Shown here: piece by piece, positions 24,650-35,095 of the stretch
Position numbering within the stretch: position 1 is the first letter of the stretch
Layout of the letters: every line of letters starts with the position of its first letter
NCBI GenBank assembly: GCA_015146655.1
Contig: VKHL01000053.1
Span: forward strand, 24,468-88,467
Length of the DNA stretch: 64,000 nucleotides
Source: Ochromonas danica
Taxonomy: Eukaryota > Sar > Chrysophyceae > Chromulinales > Chromulinaceae
Reading direction: 5' to 3'
Translations under genes and position numbers: made by a program
Notes under the pieces: generated by a model
What the model was told of the DNA's origin: nothing
The model's input: only the letters and a program-made list of their open reading frames with translations
Databases searched by the model: none

Positions 24650-26350
24650 ATGTCAAGCAAGAGATCATTATTGTGGCAGCTGGATCGAGACGTCCTTCAT
24701 TGTCTTTACTCGGAATGGTTGGGATCATGGCGGGATCTCAGAGCATTGGATGTTGCTTGTGCAGGAGAGAGTGGTGGCGATCGAGCAGCATGGCTGTCTT
24801 CTTTATCAGGCTTGGTAATGGCAAGAGGAATGAATGAACTACCAGGATACTTCTGTGTGAAAGTGATTGAGCTCTATAAATGGCTAGGCAGTCGTAATAT
24901 CTTTCTGGTGGAAGACTTCCCAGTCAGACTTTACTTGCTCAAGGATTTGCAGAACACATTGAACTTAAGTACCTACTGTCCATCTCTTCGCTCTATTGAT
25001 ATTGACAGGAACGAAGGGACTGGAGTTTCTCAGAGAGAAGGGAACATGAAAGCAATGCAAGACCGATTTCGTATCTTTCTGAAACAATGCACACGTCTGA
25101 ATTCCGTGACAATCAAGCCTCATACCAAATCCGCCGCAACTGAGAAAATAGATGCAATGCTGTTCTCAGAAATGACCAACGAGTTAGAGAAGAACACGTT
25201 AGTCAAGATTGATCTAGACTCTGCTTCTACTTCTTTGGAATCGATCACAGGGTTGCTATCCAAGCACACCTCCAGCATCCGAGATGTTGTGATAGAAAGT
25301 AGTGCACCTACACAATTGTCATTTGATGAGATGTTGGACTTTCTTGGTCAGAATAGGATATCTTTGAGAAGGCTGACCATAGACATCAATCCCTTGTCAA
25401 GTCAGCGATTGTTGGACTACATTTCATGTTTCGGAACACAAATAGAGATTCTGGAAGTGGGGAGAAAATATCGTCATTGTATTGATCTGTCCATAACAGA
25501 AGAGGTGTTGTTATCGATTGGAAGGGCCTGTCCGAGGTTGAGGACCTTGCTATTGAGCACCAAGGAACGCCGCTTTTCCGATCCCACTCTGGTTCGGCCT
25601 TCTGAGCTGTATCATATATGTCCTGATCTAAGGACGTTGTCTTTTCCTTCTTCATCCATTAAACTTGTAGTAGATGATGAGAAGCGTGAAGTACTGTTTA
25701 CCGACAATGGAACCAGAAGCCGAGAAGAGAAAGAAGATTGGATTGGTTGTGTAAGAACTGTGGTGGATAGATGTGGATATAAGAATCTCTCACTGGTGGA
25801 CCATGGAAGACAATTCGTCACTGATGATAACCATTGGGATGCGGTGAAGTCTACATTGTCTCCTTACATCACTAAAATGGAAGTGGTTATGCAAGAGGCT
25901 ACTCTGGTGGAGGCTGTAAGGGACCTTCCTCGTTTGGAGAAGCTGCATGTGCGTTCTGGAGGTCTCGAGTTTGGTGATGTGAGCTTAGCGGCCATTGTCG
26001 AGCATGCATCTTCTCGATTGCGAATGCTCCGCATACATGACTTTTCTGCGGGTGGTGCACATTTCACAGACGAGATGATCAGCAAGATGATTCGATCTTG
26101 CCAAAGGTTACAGGTGCTGAGGATACCTAATGCAGGCTGTGAGAGTGTGCTGGCGGTGAAGGATCATGGTTGCTTAAGAGAAGTGGAATTGGAGGACGTA
26201 GTAGCAGATGAGTCAGCCATTGCAAGTATTCTGCATGAAGAAGGGGAGAATCAACATTGGCCGCCGACGTTGAGAAGAGGTGTGGTGGTGAGAGGAAATG
26301 TCTACAGGTTTGTTTACGAGGTGAAGTCGCATAGCTGGGCGAAAATTTGA
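24650..26350 (+). CDS. Leucine-rich F-box-like protein, array copy 2
   Basis: A single exon encodes 566 residues with the same domain plan as copy 1. The first 57 residues are essentially invariant in the array. The following block (MARGMNELPGYFCVKVIELY) matches the broken copy 5 but not copies 1 or 3. The middle (about 120-280, with HTKSAATEKIDAMLFSEMTN and ESSAPTQLSFDEM) matches copy 4. The segment with TKERRFSDPTLVRPSEL and SSSIKLVVDDEKREVLFTDN matches copy 1. This three-way patchwork is the clearest sign of gene conversion in the array. Confidence 0.8.
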   Translation: MSSKRSLLWQLDRDVLHCLYSEWLGSWRDLRALDVACAGESGGDRAAWLSSLSGLVMARGMNELPGYFCVKVIELYKWLGSRNIFLVEDFPVRLYLLKDLQNTLNLSTYCPSLRSIDIDRNEGTGVSQREGNMKAMQDRFRIFLKQCTRLNSVTIKPHTKSAATEKIDAMLFSEMTNELEKNTLVKIDLDSASTSLESITGLLSKHTSSIRDVVIESSAPTQLSFDEMLDFLGQNRISLRRLTIDINPLSSQRLLDYISCFGTQIEILEVGRKYRHCIDLSITEEVLLSIGRACPRLRTLLLSTKERRFSDPTLVRPSELYHICPDLRTLSFPSSSIKLVVDDEKREVLFTDNGTRSREEKEDWIGCVRTVVDRCGYKNLSLVDHGRQFVTDDNHWDAVKSTLSPYITKMEVVMQEATLVEAVRDLPRLEKLHVRSGGLEFGDVSLAAIVEHASSRLRMLRIHDFSAGGAHFTDEMISKMIRSCQRLQVLRIPNAGCESVLAVKDHGCLREVELEDVVADESAIASILHEEGENQHWPPTLRRGVVVRGNVYRFVYEVKSHSWAKI

Positions 26351-26805
26351 ATGCTCTGTTGGTTTTGTAACCAATTGCTACTGCTTCCTTTGTTTGTGAC
26401 TTTGGTGACTACCATAAAGAACTGATCCAATGTTTAGTGTAATAGTAGTTGTTGTAGAGGCTTAAAGAACGCCCACTTCCATGTTAACGCAACTGTACTT
26501 TAAATATTATCATGTTAATACAACACCTTCTTGTAATCATATCTCGTCGGTGTGGTTATGTCTTTGCTGTTAATGTCACCCAGATTCATCTTGTCTGTCA
26601 AGTAGTCGAAAACTAAAACTTGGAGTGAAAGATGACTTTGGAGTTTGAAACAGCAAAGAACCCTGATAACTAGAGTTACAGGTCACATTCTGTGACTCAA
26701 ACCTCAACAAGACGTGCAGAACGAAAAATGATCCACATCCAGAAATCTAACATCTTGTTGAATCTTACCTGTGTTGAAGTGCAGATACTGAGAAAGAATT
26801 AAACT
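26351..26805. other. Array spacer 2-3
   Basis: No gene is seen. The final 80 bases or so repeat the conserved pre-ATG block. The start of the spacer resembles the 3' flank of the other copies. Confidence 0.6.
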
Positions 26806-28581
26806 ATGTCAAGCAAGAGATCGTTATTGTGGCAGCTGGATCGAGACGTCCTTCATTGTCTTTACTCGGAATGGTTGGGATCATGGCGGGATCTCAGAGC
26901 ATTGGATGTTGCTTGTGCAGGAGAGAGTGGTGGCGATCGAGCAGCATGGCTGTCTTCTTTATCAGGCTTGGTAATAGCAAGAGGACTTGATAAAAGTCGA
27001 GAATATTTTCACGAGCAAGTCATAAAGCTCTATAAATGGCTAGGTAGTCGTAATATCTTTCTGGTGGAAGACTTCCCAGTGAGTCTGGGTTTGTTGGAGG
27101 ATTTGCAGAACGCATTGAACTTAGCTACCTACTGTCCATCTCTTCGCTCTATTGATATTGACAGGAACGAAGGGACTGGAGTTTCTCAGAGAGAAGGGAA
27201 CATGAAAGCAATGCAAGACAGATTTCGTATCTTTCTGAAACAATGCACACGTCTGAATTCCGTGACAATCAAGCCTCATACCAAATCCGTCGCAACTGAG
27301 AACATAGATGCATTCTCAGAAATGACGAACGAGTTAGAGAATGATGAAGTAGATTCGATGTTGTTATCAGTAATGACCAATGAGTTGGAGAACAACACGT
27401 TAGTCAAGATTGATCTAGAAATACACTCTGCTTCTACTTCTTTGGAATCGATCACAGGGTTGCTATCCAAGCACACCTCCAGCATCCGAGATGTGATGAT
27501 AGAAGCTAGCGCATCCACTCAATGGTCATTTGATGATGTGTTGGACTTTCTTGGTCAGAATAGGATATCTTTGAGAAGGCTGACCATTGGTTTCAATCCC
27601 TTGTCAAGTCAGAGATTGCTGGCCTACCTTTCATGTTTCGGAACACATATAGAGATTCTGGAAGTGGGGAGAAACTATCGTCATTGTATTGATCTGTCCA
27701 TAACAGAAGAGGTGTTGTTATCGATTGGAAGGGCCTGTCCGAGGTTGAGGACCTTGCTATTGAGCAACAAAGGACAACACTTTTCCGATCACACTCCGGT
27801 TCGGCCTTCTGAGCTGTATCATATATGCCCTGATCTAAGGACGTTGTCTTTTCCTTCATTTTGGCTGGCCTTAATAGCTGATGATGAGAAGCGTGAAATA
27901 ACGTTTTCGGACTATGGAAGCAGACTTCGAAACCAGAAGGAAGATTGGATTGGTTGTGTGAGAACTGTGTTGGATAGATGTGGATATAAGAATGTATCAT
28001 TTTTAAACCATAGCGGACGAGTCGTCACTGATGATATCCAGTGGGATATTGTGATGTCTACATTGTCTCCCTTCATCACTGAAATGGAAGTGGTTATGCA
28101 AGAGGCTACTCTGGTGGAGACTGTAAGGGACCTTCCTCGTTTGGAGAAGCTGCATTTACGTTCTGGAGGTCTCGAATTTGGTGATGTGAGCTTAGCGGCC
28201 ATTGTCGAGCATGCGTCTGCTCGATTGCGAATGCTCCGCATACATGAATTTCCTTTTCGTGGCACACATTTCACAGACGAGATGATCAGTAAGATGATTC
28301 GAGCTTGCCAGAGGTTGCAGGTGCTGAGGATACCTAATGCAGGCTGTGAGAGTGTGTTGGCGGTGAAGGATCATGGTTGCTTGATAGAGGTGGAATTGGA
28401 GGACGTAGTAGCAGAGGAGTCGGCCATAGCAAGTATTCTGCATGAAGAAGGGGAGAATCAACATTGGCCGCCGACATTGAGAAGAGGTGTGGTGGTGAGA
28501 GGAAATGTCTACAGGTTTGACTATAAGGAAAAGTCGCATACCTGGGCGAAAAGTTGGTTGAATGCTCTATTGGTTTTGTAA
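26806..28581 (+). CDS. Leucine-rich F-box-like protein, array copy 3
   Basis: A single exon encodes 591 residues, the longest in the array. About 20 extra residues lie near 165-190. There the EMTNELE cassette of copies 2 and 4 and the EVDSMLLS cassette of copy 1 stand side by side, as if joined by unequal recombination. The C-terminus also differs, since the usual AKI ending is replaced by AKSWLNALLVL. The N-terminal 110 residues match copy 1. Other substitutions cluster around residues 330-420. Same F-box-like plus RNI-like plan; biochemical role unknown. Confidence 0.8.
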   Translation: MSSKRSLLWQLDRDVLHCLYSEWLGSWRDLRALDVACAGESGGDRAAWLSSLSGLVIARGLDKSREYFHEQVIKLYKWLGSRNIFLVEDFPVSLGLLEDLQNALNLATYCPSLRSIDIDRNEGTGVSQREGNMKAMQDRFRIFLKQCTRLNSVTIKPHTKSVATENIDAFSEMTNELENDEVDSMLLSVMTNELENNTLVKIDLEIHSASTSLESITGLLSKHTSSIRDVMIEASASTQWSFDDVLDFLGQNRISLRRLTIGFNPLSSQRLLAYLSCFGTHIEILEVGRNYRHCIDLSITEEVLLSIGRACPRLRTLLLSNKGQHFSDHTPVRPSELYHICPDLRTLSFPSFWLALIADDEKREITFSDYGSRLRNQKEDWIGCVRTVLDRCGYKNVSFLNHSGRVVTDDIQWDIVMSTLSPFITEMEVVMQEATLVETVRDLPRLEKLHLRSGGLEFGDVSLAAIVEHASARLRMLRIHEFPFRGTHFTDEMISKMIRACQRLQVLRIPNAGCESVLAVKDHGCLIEVELEDVVAEESAIASILHEEGENQHWPPTLRRGVVVRGNVYRFDYKEKSHTWAKSWLNALLVL

Positions 28582-29375
28582 CCAATTGCTATTGCTTCCT
28601 TGGCAACTAACCCTTGTGGCTCTTATAAAGAACTGATCCAATGTTTAGTGTAATAGTAGTTGTTGTAGAGGCTTATAAAATTCCTGCTTTTAATATTTTC
28701 ATGTAAATATAACCATTTCTTGTAATCATCTTGTAAGACCTCAATGCTGAATATCTAGTCGGTTCTTATTAGGTTGGTGGTGTTAAGAGACACCGAATGT
28801 ACTCAGGCTTATATAGGCACAAGAACCTTAATTATGGCAGAGGAGGTTCAGTCAATGAGTGCTCTCAGAGCCACTCATTCCGCAACACTCCTGCTGTCCA
28901 CAATTTCGGTTCTTCAACATGTATGTAAACAGAGTAGGGATGTATGTAAATATAACCATTTCTTGTAATCATATCTCGTTGCTGTGGTTATGCAGTCAAA
29001 AACCAAAACTTCGAAAATCCTCTATTGACAGCAATGAACCCTGATAACCAGAGTTAAAGGTCACATTCTGCGACTCAAACCTCCCGCATCACAACAACAT
29101 GTGCAGAACAGCGAAATAAGACCAAAATCCTCACAATCAATAGCAATCATACCCTGCTGGGACTGGCAAATCAATAACAAACAGCGGAATAGGACTCTAT
29201 TAGAAATAAATAGAGATAAGAGTGCTGTCTTAAGAGAAAGAAGAGAAAAGCTTGAAAGAGAAAAGGTTTGTAAAGAAATAACATCACAAGTAAAAAGCAG
29301 ATCCACATCCAGAAATCTAACATCTTGTTGAATCTTACCTGTGTTGAAGTGCAGATGCTCAGAAAGATCTAACCT
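28582..29375. other. Array spacer 3-4
   Basis: No gene is seen in about 800 bases. It contains segments shared with spacers 1-2 and 2-3, including a repeated phrase around ATATAACCATTTCTTGTAAT near 28710 and 28950. The conserved upstream block lies at 29290-29375. Confidence 0.55.
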
Positions 29376-31076
29376 ATGTCAAGCAAGAGATCATTATTGT
29401 GGCAGCTGGATCGAGACGTCCTTCATTGTCTTTACTCGGAATGGTTGGGATCATGGCGGGATCTCAGAGCATTGGATGTTGCTTGTGCAGGAGAGAGTGG
29501 TGGCGATCGAGCAGCATGGCTGTCTTCTTTATCAGGTTTGGTAATAGCAGGAGGAATGAATGAACTGCCAGCACACTTTTACAGGGAAATGATCGAGTTC
29601 TATAAATGGCTAGGCAGTCGTAATATCTTTCTGGTGGAAGACTTCCCTGTGAGACTGGGTTTGTTGAAGGATTTGCAGAACGCATTGAACTTCACTATCT
29701 ACTGTCCATATCTTCGCTCTATTGATATTGACAGGAACGAAGGGACTGGAGTTTCTCAGAGAGAGGTTAGCATGAAGGCAATGCAAGACCGATTTCGTAT
29801 CTTTCTGAAACAATGCACACGTCTGAATTCCGTGACAATCAAGCCTCATACCAAATCCGCCGCAACTGAGAAAATAGATGCAATGCTGTTCTCAGAAATG
29901 ACCAACGAGTTAGAGAAGAACACGTTAGTCAAGATTGATCTAGACTCTGCTTCTACTTCTTTGGAATCGATCACAGGGTTGCTATCCAAGCACACCTCCA
30001 GCATCCGAGATGTTGTGATAGAAAGTAGTGCACCTACACAATTGTCATTTGATGAGATGTTGGACTTTCTTGGTCAGAATAGGATATCTTTGAGAAGGCT
30101 GACCATAGACATCAATCCCTTGTCAAGTCAGCGATTGTTGGACTACATTTCATGTTTCGGAACACAAATAGAGATTCTGGAAGTGGGGAGAAAATATCGT
30201 CATTGTATTGATCTGTCCATAACAGAAGAGGTGTTGTTATCGATTGGAAGGGCCTGTCCGAGGTTGAGGACCTTGCTATTAAACACCAAGGAACGCCACT
30301 TTTCTGGTCCCACTCTGGTTCGGCCTTCTGAGCTGTATCATATATGTCCTGATCTAAGGACGTTGTCTTTCCCCTCTTTTTATCTTGATATAGTGGTTGA
30401 TGATGAGAAGCGTGAAATAACGTTTACCGACAATGGAACCAGAAGTCGAAAACAGAAGGAAGATTGGATTGGTTGTGTAAGAACAGTGGTGGATAGATGT
30501 GGATATAAGAATGTCTCATTGTTGAACCTCCCTAACGGACTAGTCGTCATTGACGACTACCAGTTGGATGTTGTGAAGTCCACATTGTCTCCTTACATCA
30601 CTGAAATGGAAGTGGTTATGCAAGAGGCTACTCTGGTGGAGGCTGTAAGGGACCTTCCTCGTTTGGAGAAGCTGCATTTACGTGCTATCGGTCTCGCGTT
30701 TGGTGATGTGAGCTTAGCGGCCATTGTCGAGCATGCGTCTGCTCGATTGCAAATGCTCCGTATATACGACTTTTCTGTGGGTGGTGCACATTTCACAGAC
30801 GAGATGATCAGTAAGATGATTCGAGCTTGCCAGAGGTTGCAGGTTCTGAGGATACCTAATGCAGGCTGTGAGAGTGTGCTGGCGGTGAAGGATCATGGTT
30901 GCTTGATAGAGGTGGAATTGGAGGACGTAGTAGCAGATGAGTCAGCCATAGCAAGTATTCTGCATGAAGAAGGGGAGAATCAACATTGGCCACCAACGTT
31001 GAGAGAAGCTGCTATGTGGACAAATGTTTACAGGTTTGTCTACGAGGTGAAGTCGCATACCTGGGCGAAACGATGA
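29376..31076 (+). CDS. Leucine-rich F-box-like protein, array copy 4
   Basis: A single exon encodes 566 residues with the family plan. The N-terminal variable block (IAGGMNELPAHFYREMIEFY) is specific to this copy. Residues about 150-270 match copy 2 closely. The C-terminal third carries private changes (LPNGLVVIDDYQLDVV, REAAMWTNVYRF). Just before the ATG the leader differs slightly (AGAAAGATCTAACCT rather than AGAAAGAATTAAACT). Confidence 0.8.
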   Translation: MSSKRSLLWQLDRDVLHCLYSEWLGSWRDLRALDVACAGESGGDRAAWLSSLSGLVIAGGMNELPAHFYREMIEFYKWLGSRNIFLVEDFPVRLGLLKDLQNALNFTIYCPYLRSIDIDRNEGTGVSQREVSMKAMQDRFRIFLKQCTRLNSVTIKPHTKSAATEKIDAMLFSEMTNELEKNTLVKIDLDSASTSLESITGLLSKHTSSIRDVVIESSAPTQLSFDEMLDFLGQNRISLRRLTIDINPLSSQRLLDYISCFGTQIEILEVGRKYRHCIDLSITEEVLLSIGRACPRLRTLLLNTKERHFSGPTLVRPSELYHICPDLRTLSFPSFYLDIVVDDEKREITFTDNGTRSRKQKEDWIGCVRTVVDRCGYKNVSLLNLPNGLVVIDDYQLDVVKSTLSPYITEMEVVMQEATLVEAVRDLPRLEKLHLRAIGLAFGDVSLAAIVEHASARLQMLRIYDFSVGGAHFTDEMISKMIRACQRLQVLRIPNAGCESVLAVKDHGCLIEVELEDVVADESAIASILHEEGENQHWPPTLREAAMWTNVYRFVYEVKSHTWAKR

Positions 31077-31361
31077 ATGCTCTATTGTACCTGCTACTAT
31101 TTCCTTTGCTTTCAAACTAGCGGCTTGGTGTCTTTCTTCAAAAAAGAATTACTCAGCAGAATAGGACTCTATTAGAAATAAATAGAGATAAGAATGCTGT
31201 CTTAAGAGAAAGAAGAGAAAAGCTTGAAGGAGAAAAGGCTTGTATTGAAATAACATCACAAGTGAAGAGAAAACAGTAAAAAGCAGATCCACATCCAGAA
31301 ATCTAACATCTTGTTGAATCTTACCTGTGTTGAAGTGCAGTTACTGAGAAAGAATTAAACT
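31077..31361. promoter_or_regulatory. Spacer 4-5 with conserved upstream block
   Basis: This short spacer is almost all conserved upstream block: AATAGGACTCTATTAGAAAT at about 31160, then the CACATCCAGAAATCTAACAT stretch before the start. Similar copies precede the other four genes. Confidence 0.5.
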
Positions 31362-32421
31362 ATGTCAAGCAAGAGATCATTATTGTGGCAGCTGGAATTG
31401 TCTTTACTCGGAATGGTTGGGATCATGGCGGGATCTCAGAGCATTGGATGTTGCTTGTGCAGGAGAGAGTGGTGGCGATCGAGCAGCATGGCTGTCTTCT
31501 TTATCAGGCTTGGTAATGGCAAGAGGAATGAATGAACTACCAGGATACTTCTGTGTGAAAGTGATTGAGCTCTATAAATGGCTAGGCAGTCGTAATATCT
31601 TTCTGGTGGAAGACTTCCCAGTCAGACTTTACTTGCTCAAGGATTTGCAGAACACATTGAACTTAAGTACCTACTGTCCATCTCTTCGCTCTATTGATAT
31701 TGACAGGAACGAAGGGACTGGAGTTTCTCAGAGAGAGGTTAGCATGAAGGCAATGCAAGACCGATTTCGTATCTTTCTGAAACAATGCACACGTCTCAAT
31801 TCCGTGACAATCAAGCCTCATACCAAATCCGCCGCAACTGAGAAAATAGATACAATGTTGTTATCAGTAATGACGAACGAGTTAAAGAACAACACATTAG
31901 TCAAGATTGATCTAGAAATACACTCTGCTTCTACTTCTTTGGAATCGATCACAGGGTTGCTATCCAAGCACACCTCCAGCATCCGCGACGTGGTGATAAA
32001 AATTGGTCATTTGATGATGTGTTGGACTTTCTTGGTCAGAATAGGATATCTTTGAGAAGGCTGACCATAGACGTCAATCCCTTGTCAAGTCAGCGATTGT
32101 TGGACTACATTTCATGTTTCGGAACACAAATAGAGATTCTGGAAGTGGGGAGAAAATATCGTCATTGTATTGATCTGTCCATAACAGAAGAGGTGTTGTT
32201 ATCGATTGGAAGGGCCTGTCCGAGGTTGAGGACCTTGCTATTGAGCACCAAGGAACGCCGCTTTTCCGATCACACTCTGGTTCGGCCTTCTGAGCTGTAT
32301 CATATATGTCCTGATCTAAGGGCGCTGTCATTTCCTTCTTCATCCATTAAACTTGTAGTGTTCGATTAAACTTGTTCGATGTGGATATAAGAATCTCTCA
32401 CTGGTGAACCGTGGACAACCA
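31362..32421 (+). pseudogene. Leucine-rich F-box-like protein, broken array copy 5
   Basis: The gene start and leader are present, but about 14 bases are missing near codon 12, which shifts the frame. A second loss of about 16 bases lies near 31999. The reading frame ends shortly after FPSSSIKLVV, where the sequence jumps to a short remnant resembling the later part of the gene (GTGGATATAAGAATCTCTCA), and the C-terminal third is absent. The surviving parts match copy 2 near the N-terminus and copies 1 and 2 in the middle. It is a decayed paralogue that could still act as a donor for gene conversion. Confidence 0.85.
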
Positions 32422-32985
32422 TCAAACGCAAGTGAGGCCCAAGAAGTGTCGGAGCTATCTTGGCGCAGAGGACTTGCTCTCTTTGGACGAGTCAGAAAAA
32501 GAGAATCGTCCAGCAAAGCAGAGAAAAATGCTGGAAAACACTAATATGAATTAGTGTCACAGTAAATTCTGCTCCATGAACAAGTGCTCATTGCAAGAAT
32601 TAACGATGAAATGGTTTTCATCCTTGTTTTCCACCAACAACCGTTTTCCGGGTTTAGCCGTTTTCCGGGTTTAGCCGTTTTCCGGGTTTAGCCACCGTGC
32701 TCTGTACAGACCACTTCCCCACGCATCGTAAGTATATCTTCTCTCGCACGCATCGTAAGAATAGTTCCTCCTTCTCTCATCAAAATGCTTCTCTCTCACT
32801 TAATCTGGTGAAATTGTCCTCCACAAGTGCCTTCCTTCCTCTTCTCTTCTCTTCTCTTCTCTATCCCACCACCTCTTGTGTTGTGTCATCTAGTCTAGTC
32901 CACTAGCAGTTAGACTATCTCTCTCTCTCACAAGAAGAGCTCATTTGTCATACCATACCATACCATACCATAGAGTAAGTACATC
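32422..32985. other. Intergenic with a 17-bp minisatellite
   Basis: No gene is seen. A 17-base unit (CCGTTTTCCGGGTTTAG) is repeated three times at 32641-32691. TC-rich runs lie at 32840-32930 and short CCATA repeats at 32951-32972, just before the next start codon. Confidence 0.7.
32641..32691. repeat. 17-bp direct repeat, three perfect copies
   Basis: Three perfect head-to-tail copies of a GC-rich unit in an AT-rich spacer, at the edge of the decayed array copy. Confidence 0.9.
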
Positions 32986-34516
32986 ATGTATAGTCATTCT
33001 TTACATGCTTTTGGGAAAGCAATCGACTCTCAAATAGACTCTCTTGTCTCTAAACTAGAAGAAACATTCAACCAACATAATCAATTGGTTACTACACATC
33101 CAATCTTCGTCTATTTACAATGGTCAACACAATTGACATTTAGACGTCATCTTTTACGTAAGATTCTTAGTACAATGGTCATTTATACAAATCAAGCTAT
33201 TAATAATAATAGTTATAATAATAGTAGATATTATAACTTATTAAGACATGCTAAATCTCTACCGAATAGTATTGAATTAACTGCTAAAGAAGTTGAACCT
33301 ACAGGTACTACTACTACTATCAATCTTTTTCCTTCTTCTTCTATTGGGGGAAGTATACGAAAACCATCTCATCGTGCATGGAAAGCCTTCTTATTAGCTA
33401 TCTTAAATATCTTATGGGTTCATCTTTATCCAATATCCTATCAAAATCAATATGATATCTCTATGACAACATTTCGTTGTTTTATGAAAGATCATGTCGA
33501 CAATGAAGGACAAGATGATAATGATCATCGTGAACTACTCACCCCATTAGCAACGACAACAACTGATCAATCTGATTGTTGGGCACGTGCTTTACTCTTT
33601 CGTAATCGATTAGCTCTCTCTATGCAGTTCATTGATAGAAGACAACAAAAGCCATTAATGTTAGTAGAGAGTACAGCCTTGTTATTAGGAATTAGTCGAA
33701 GTTTCCAAGGAAGTAATTTAAGTAAAGAAAGTAAACGATTCTTTATCATTACGAAACTAATGCTTCAAATTGGACAACCAGCAGAGTCAAGATTCCATGA
33801 ACAACAACAAGAACGACAAGAAGAAGATGATGATGATGTAAGTTGGTCATGATTGATTGTGAATGATAGTGATGTTGATGTTGTTATGGTGTATATGGTG
33901 TAAATAGGTTCTGGATGATAATGAATCAGAAGAACGATTCATTGCTGTGTCAACGGATAGTACTACTAATGAACACAGTAGTAGTAGTAGTCATCATGGT
34001 CATCAGCTTCTTCTTGTTAACCATCATCATCATCATCATCATCCTGTAGGAAGAAGAGAACCAAAGAGACAACGACAACAACAAGAAGACAATGATGTCA
34101 TGACCTCGTTAATTCCATATCATATGGTTGACAGCAGCAGACAGCAGCAGCAGCAGTTAGTTGTAAAGGAATGCTTTACAGACTTGCCGTCAGCTTGTCA
34201 ATGGATGGAAAGTTTGGCAAGACAGTCAAACTCGATCATCACTTGGGAGATACGAGCATATCACAATCCAGTAGTAGCAGTACCACCTCCTTCTTATGGC
34301 ATGATGGTTGATGATCATGATCATCATGACCATCCTTCATCATCATCTATTCCTTATCATGACCAATACGACCAGCAGCAGCACCACCACCACCAGCAGC
34401 AGAATGAAGAGTCGTCACGTCATGGTACTTGTAATATGATGATGATGCAATCAATGAGAGATGATGATCAATCAGAACCAAGTTTAGAACAAGATCTAGA
34501 AGACTTCCTGTTGTAA
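32986..34516 (+). CDS. Unknown protein with low-complexity C-terminal half
   Basis: Two exons (32986-33837 and 33908-34516) separated by a 70-base GTAAGT...TAG intron give 486 residues; the join is in phase 0 and in frame. I do not recognise the family. The N-terminal 280 residues are mostly helical, with amphipathic or hydrophobic stretches (HPIFVYLQWSTQLTFRRHLL, WKAFLLAILNILWVHLYPIS, LALSMQFIDRRQQKPLMLVE). The second exon is rich in His, Gln, Asp and Ser (His run near residue 317; QQQQ and HHH tracts). There is no signal peptide. It could be a peripheral membrane or scaffold protein; no function is claimed. Confidence 0.7.
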
Positions 34517-35095
34517 TGAATGATCAAAAAGAGAAAGAGACTAAAGATGGCATTGTTAGCACATGTGAACCTTGGGACAGCTACTGTAGCATAGAGTAGG
34601 CAATGTTGATGAAAGCCTTCTATTGTTGTTGTAGTAGTAGTAGTCTAGTCTAGTTTGTGTATGCTATATGCTTGTGATGATATGATAGTGTGTTAGTCAT
34701 TACAGTAAGCAATGTCTTTCAAACATAAACACAGACACACACACTATCTTTCTCAATCAATCAATCCATTCATTCATATAGTATCACAAAAAAGCATTGT
34801 CGTTAGTATGACAAGAAGAAGAAGAAGAATGGTAGCGATATCTATTATTGTATATATACATAAATCATAGCACACGGAGAGAAAGACAGAGACTGACAGA
34901 GAGAAAGAGACATAATATGGTCTGATGTCTTTTAAAACTATTTGTCAATCACCACCAACAGGTAGGTAGGTAGTTAGTTAGGTAGTTAGGTAACATGATG
35001 AAGCAGATGTTATAGGTAGTTATCCTTCTGTCCTCTTAACAACAACCTATCCCTCAAGATGATGATGATGATGGTGATGATTGAAGAAGAGACTA
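34517..35095. other. Convergent 3' intergenic region
   Basis: It lies between two convergent stop codons. It contains only microsatellite-like runs (TAG/TAGT at 34633-34650 and 34960-34995, GAGAAAGAGA at 34880-34910) and ATG triplet runs near 35058. No gene is seen. Confidence 0.6.

Noticed and set aside
22345-32421. Array copies as products of a transposon
   Set aside because: No transposase, reverse transcriptase, terminal repeats or target-site duplications seen around the units; tandem duplication is enough.
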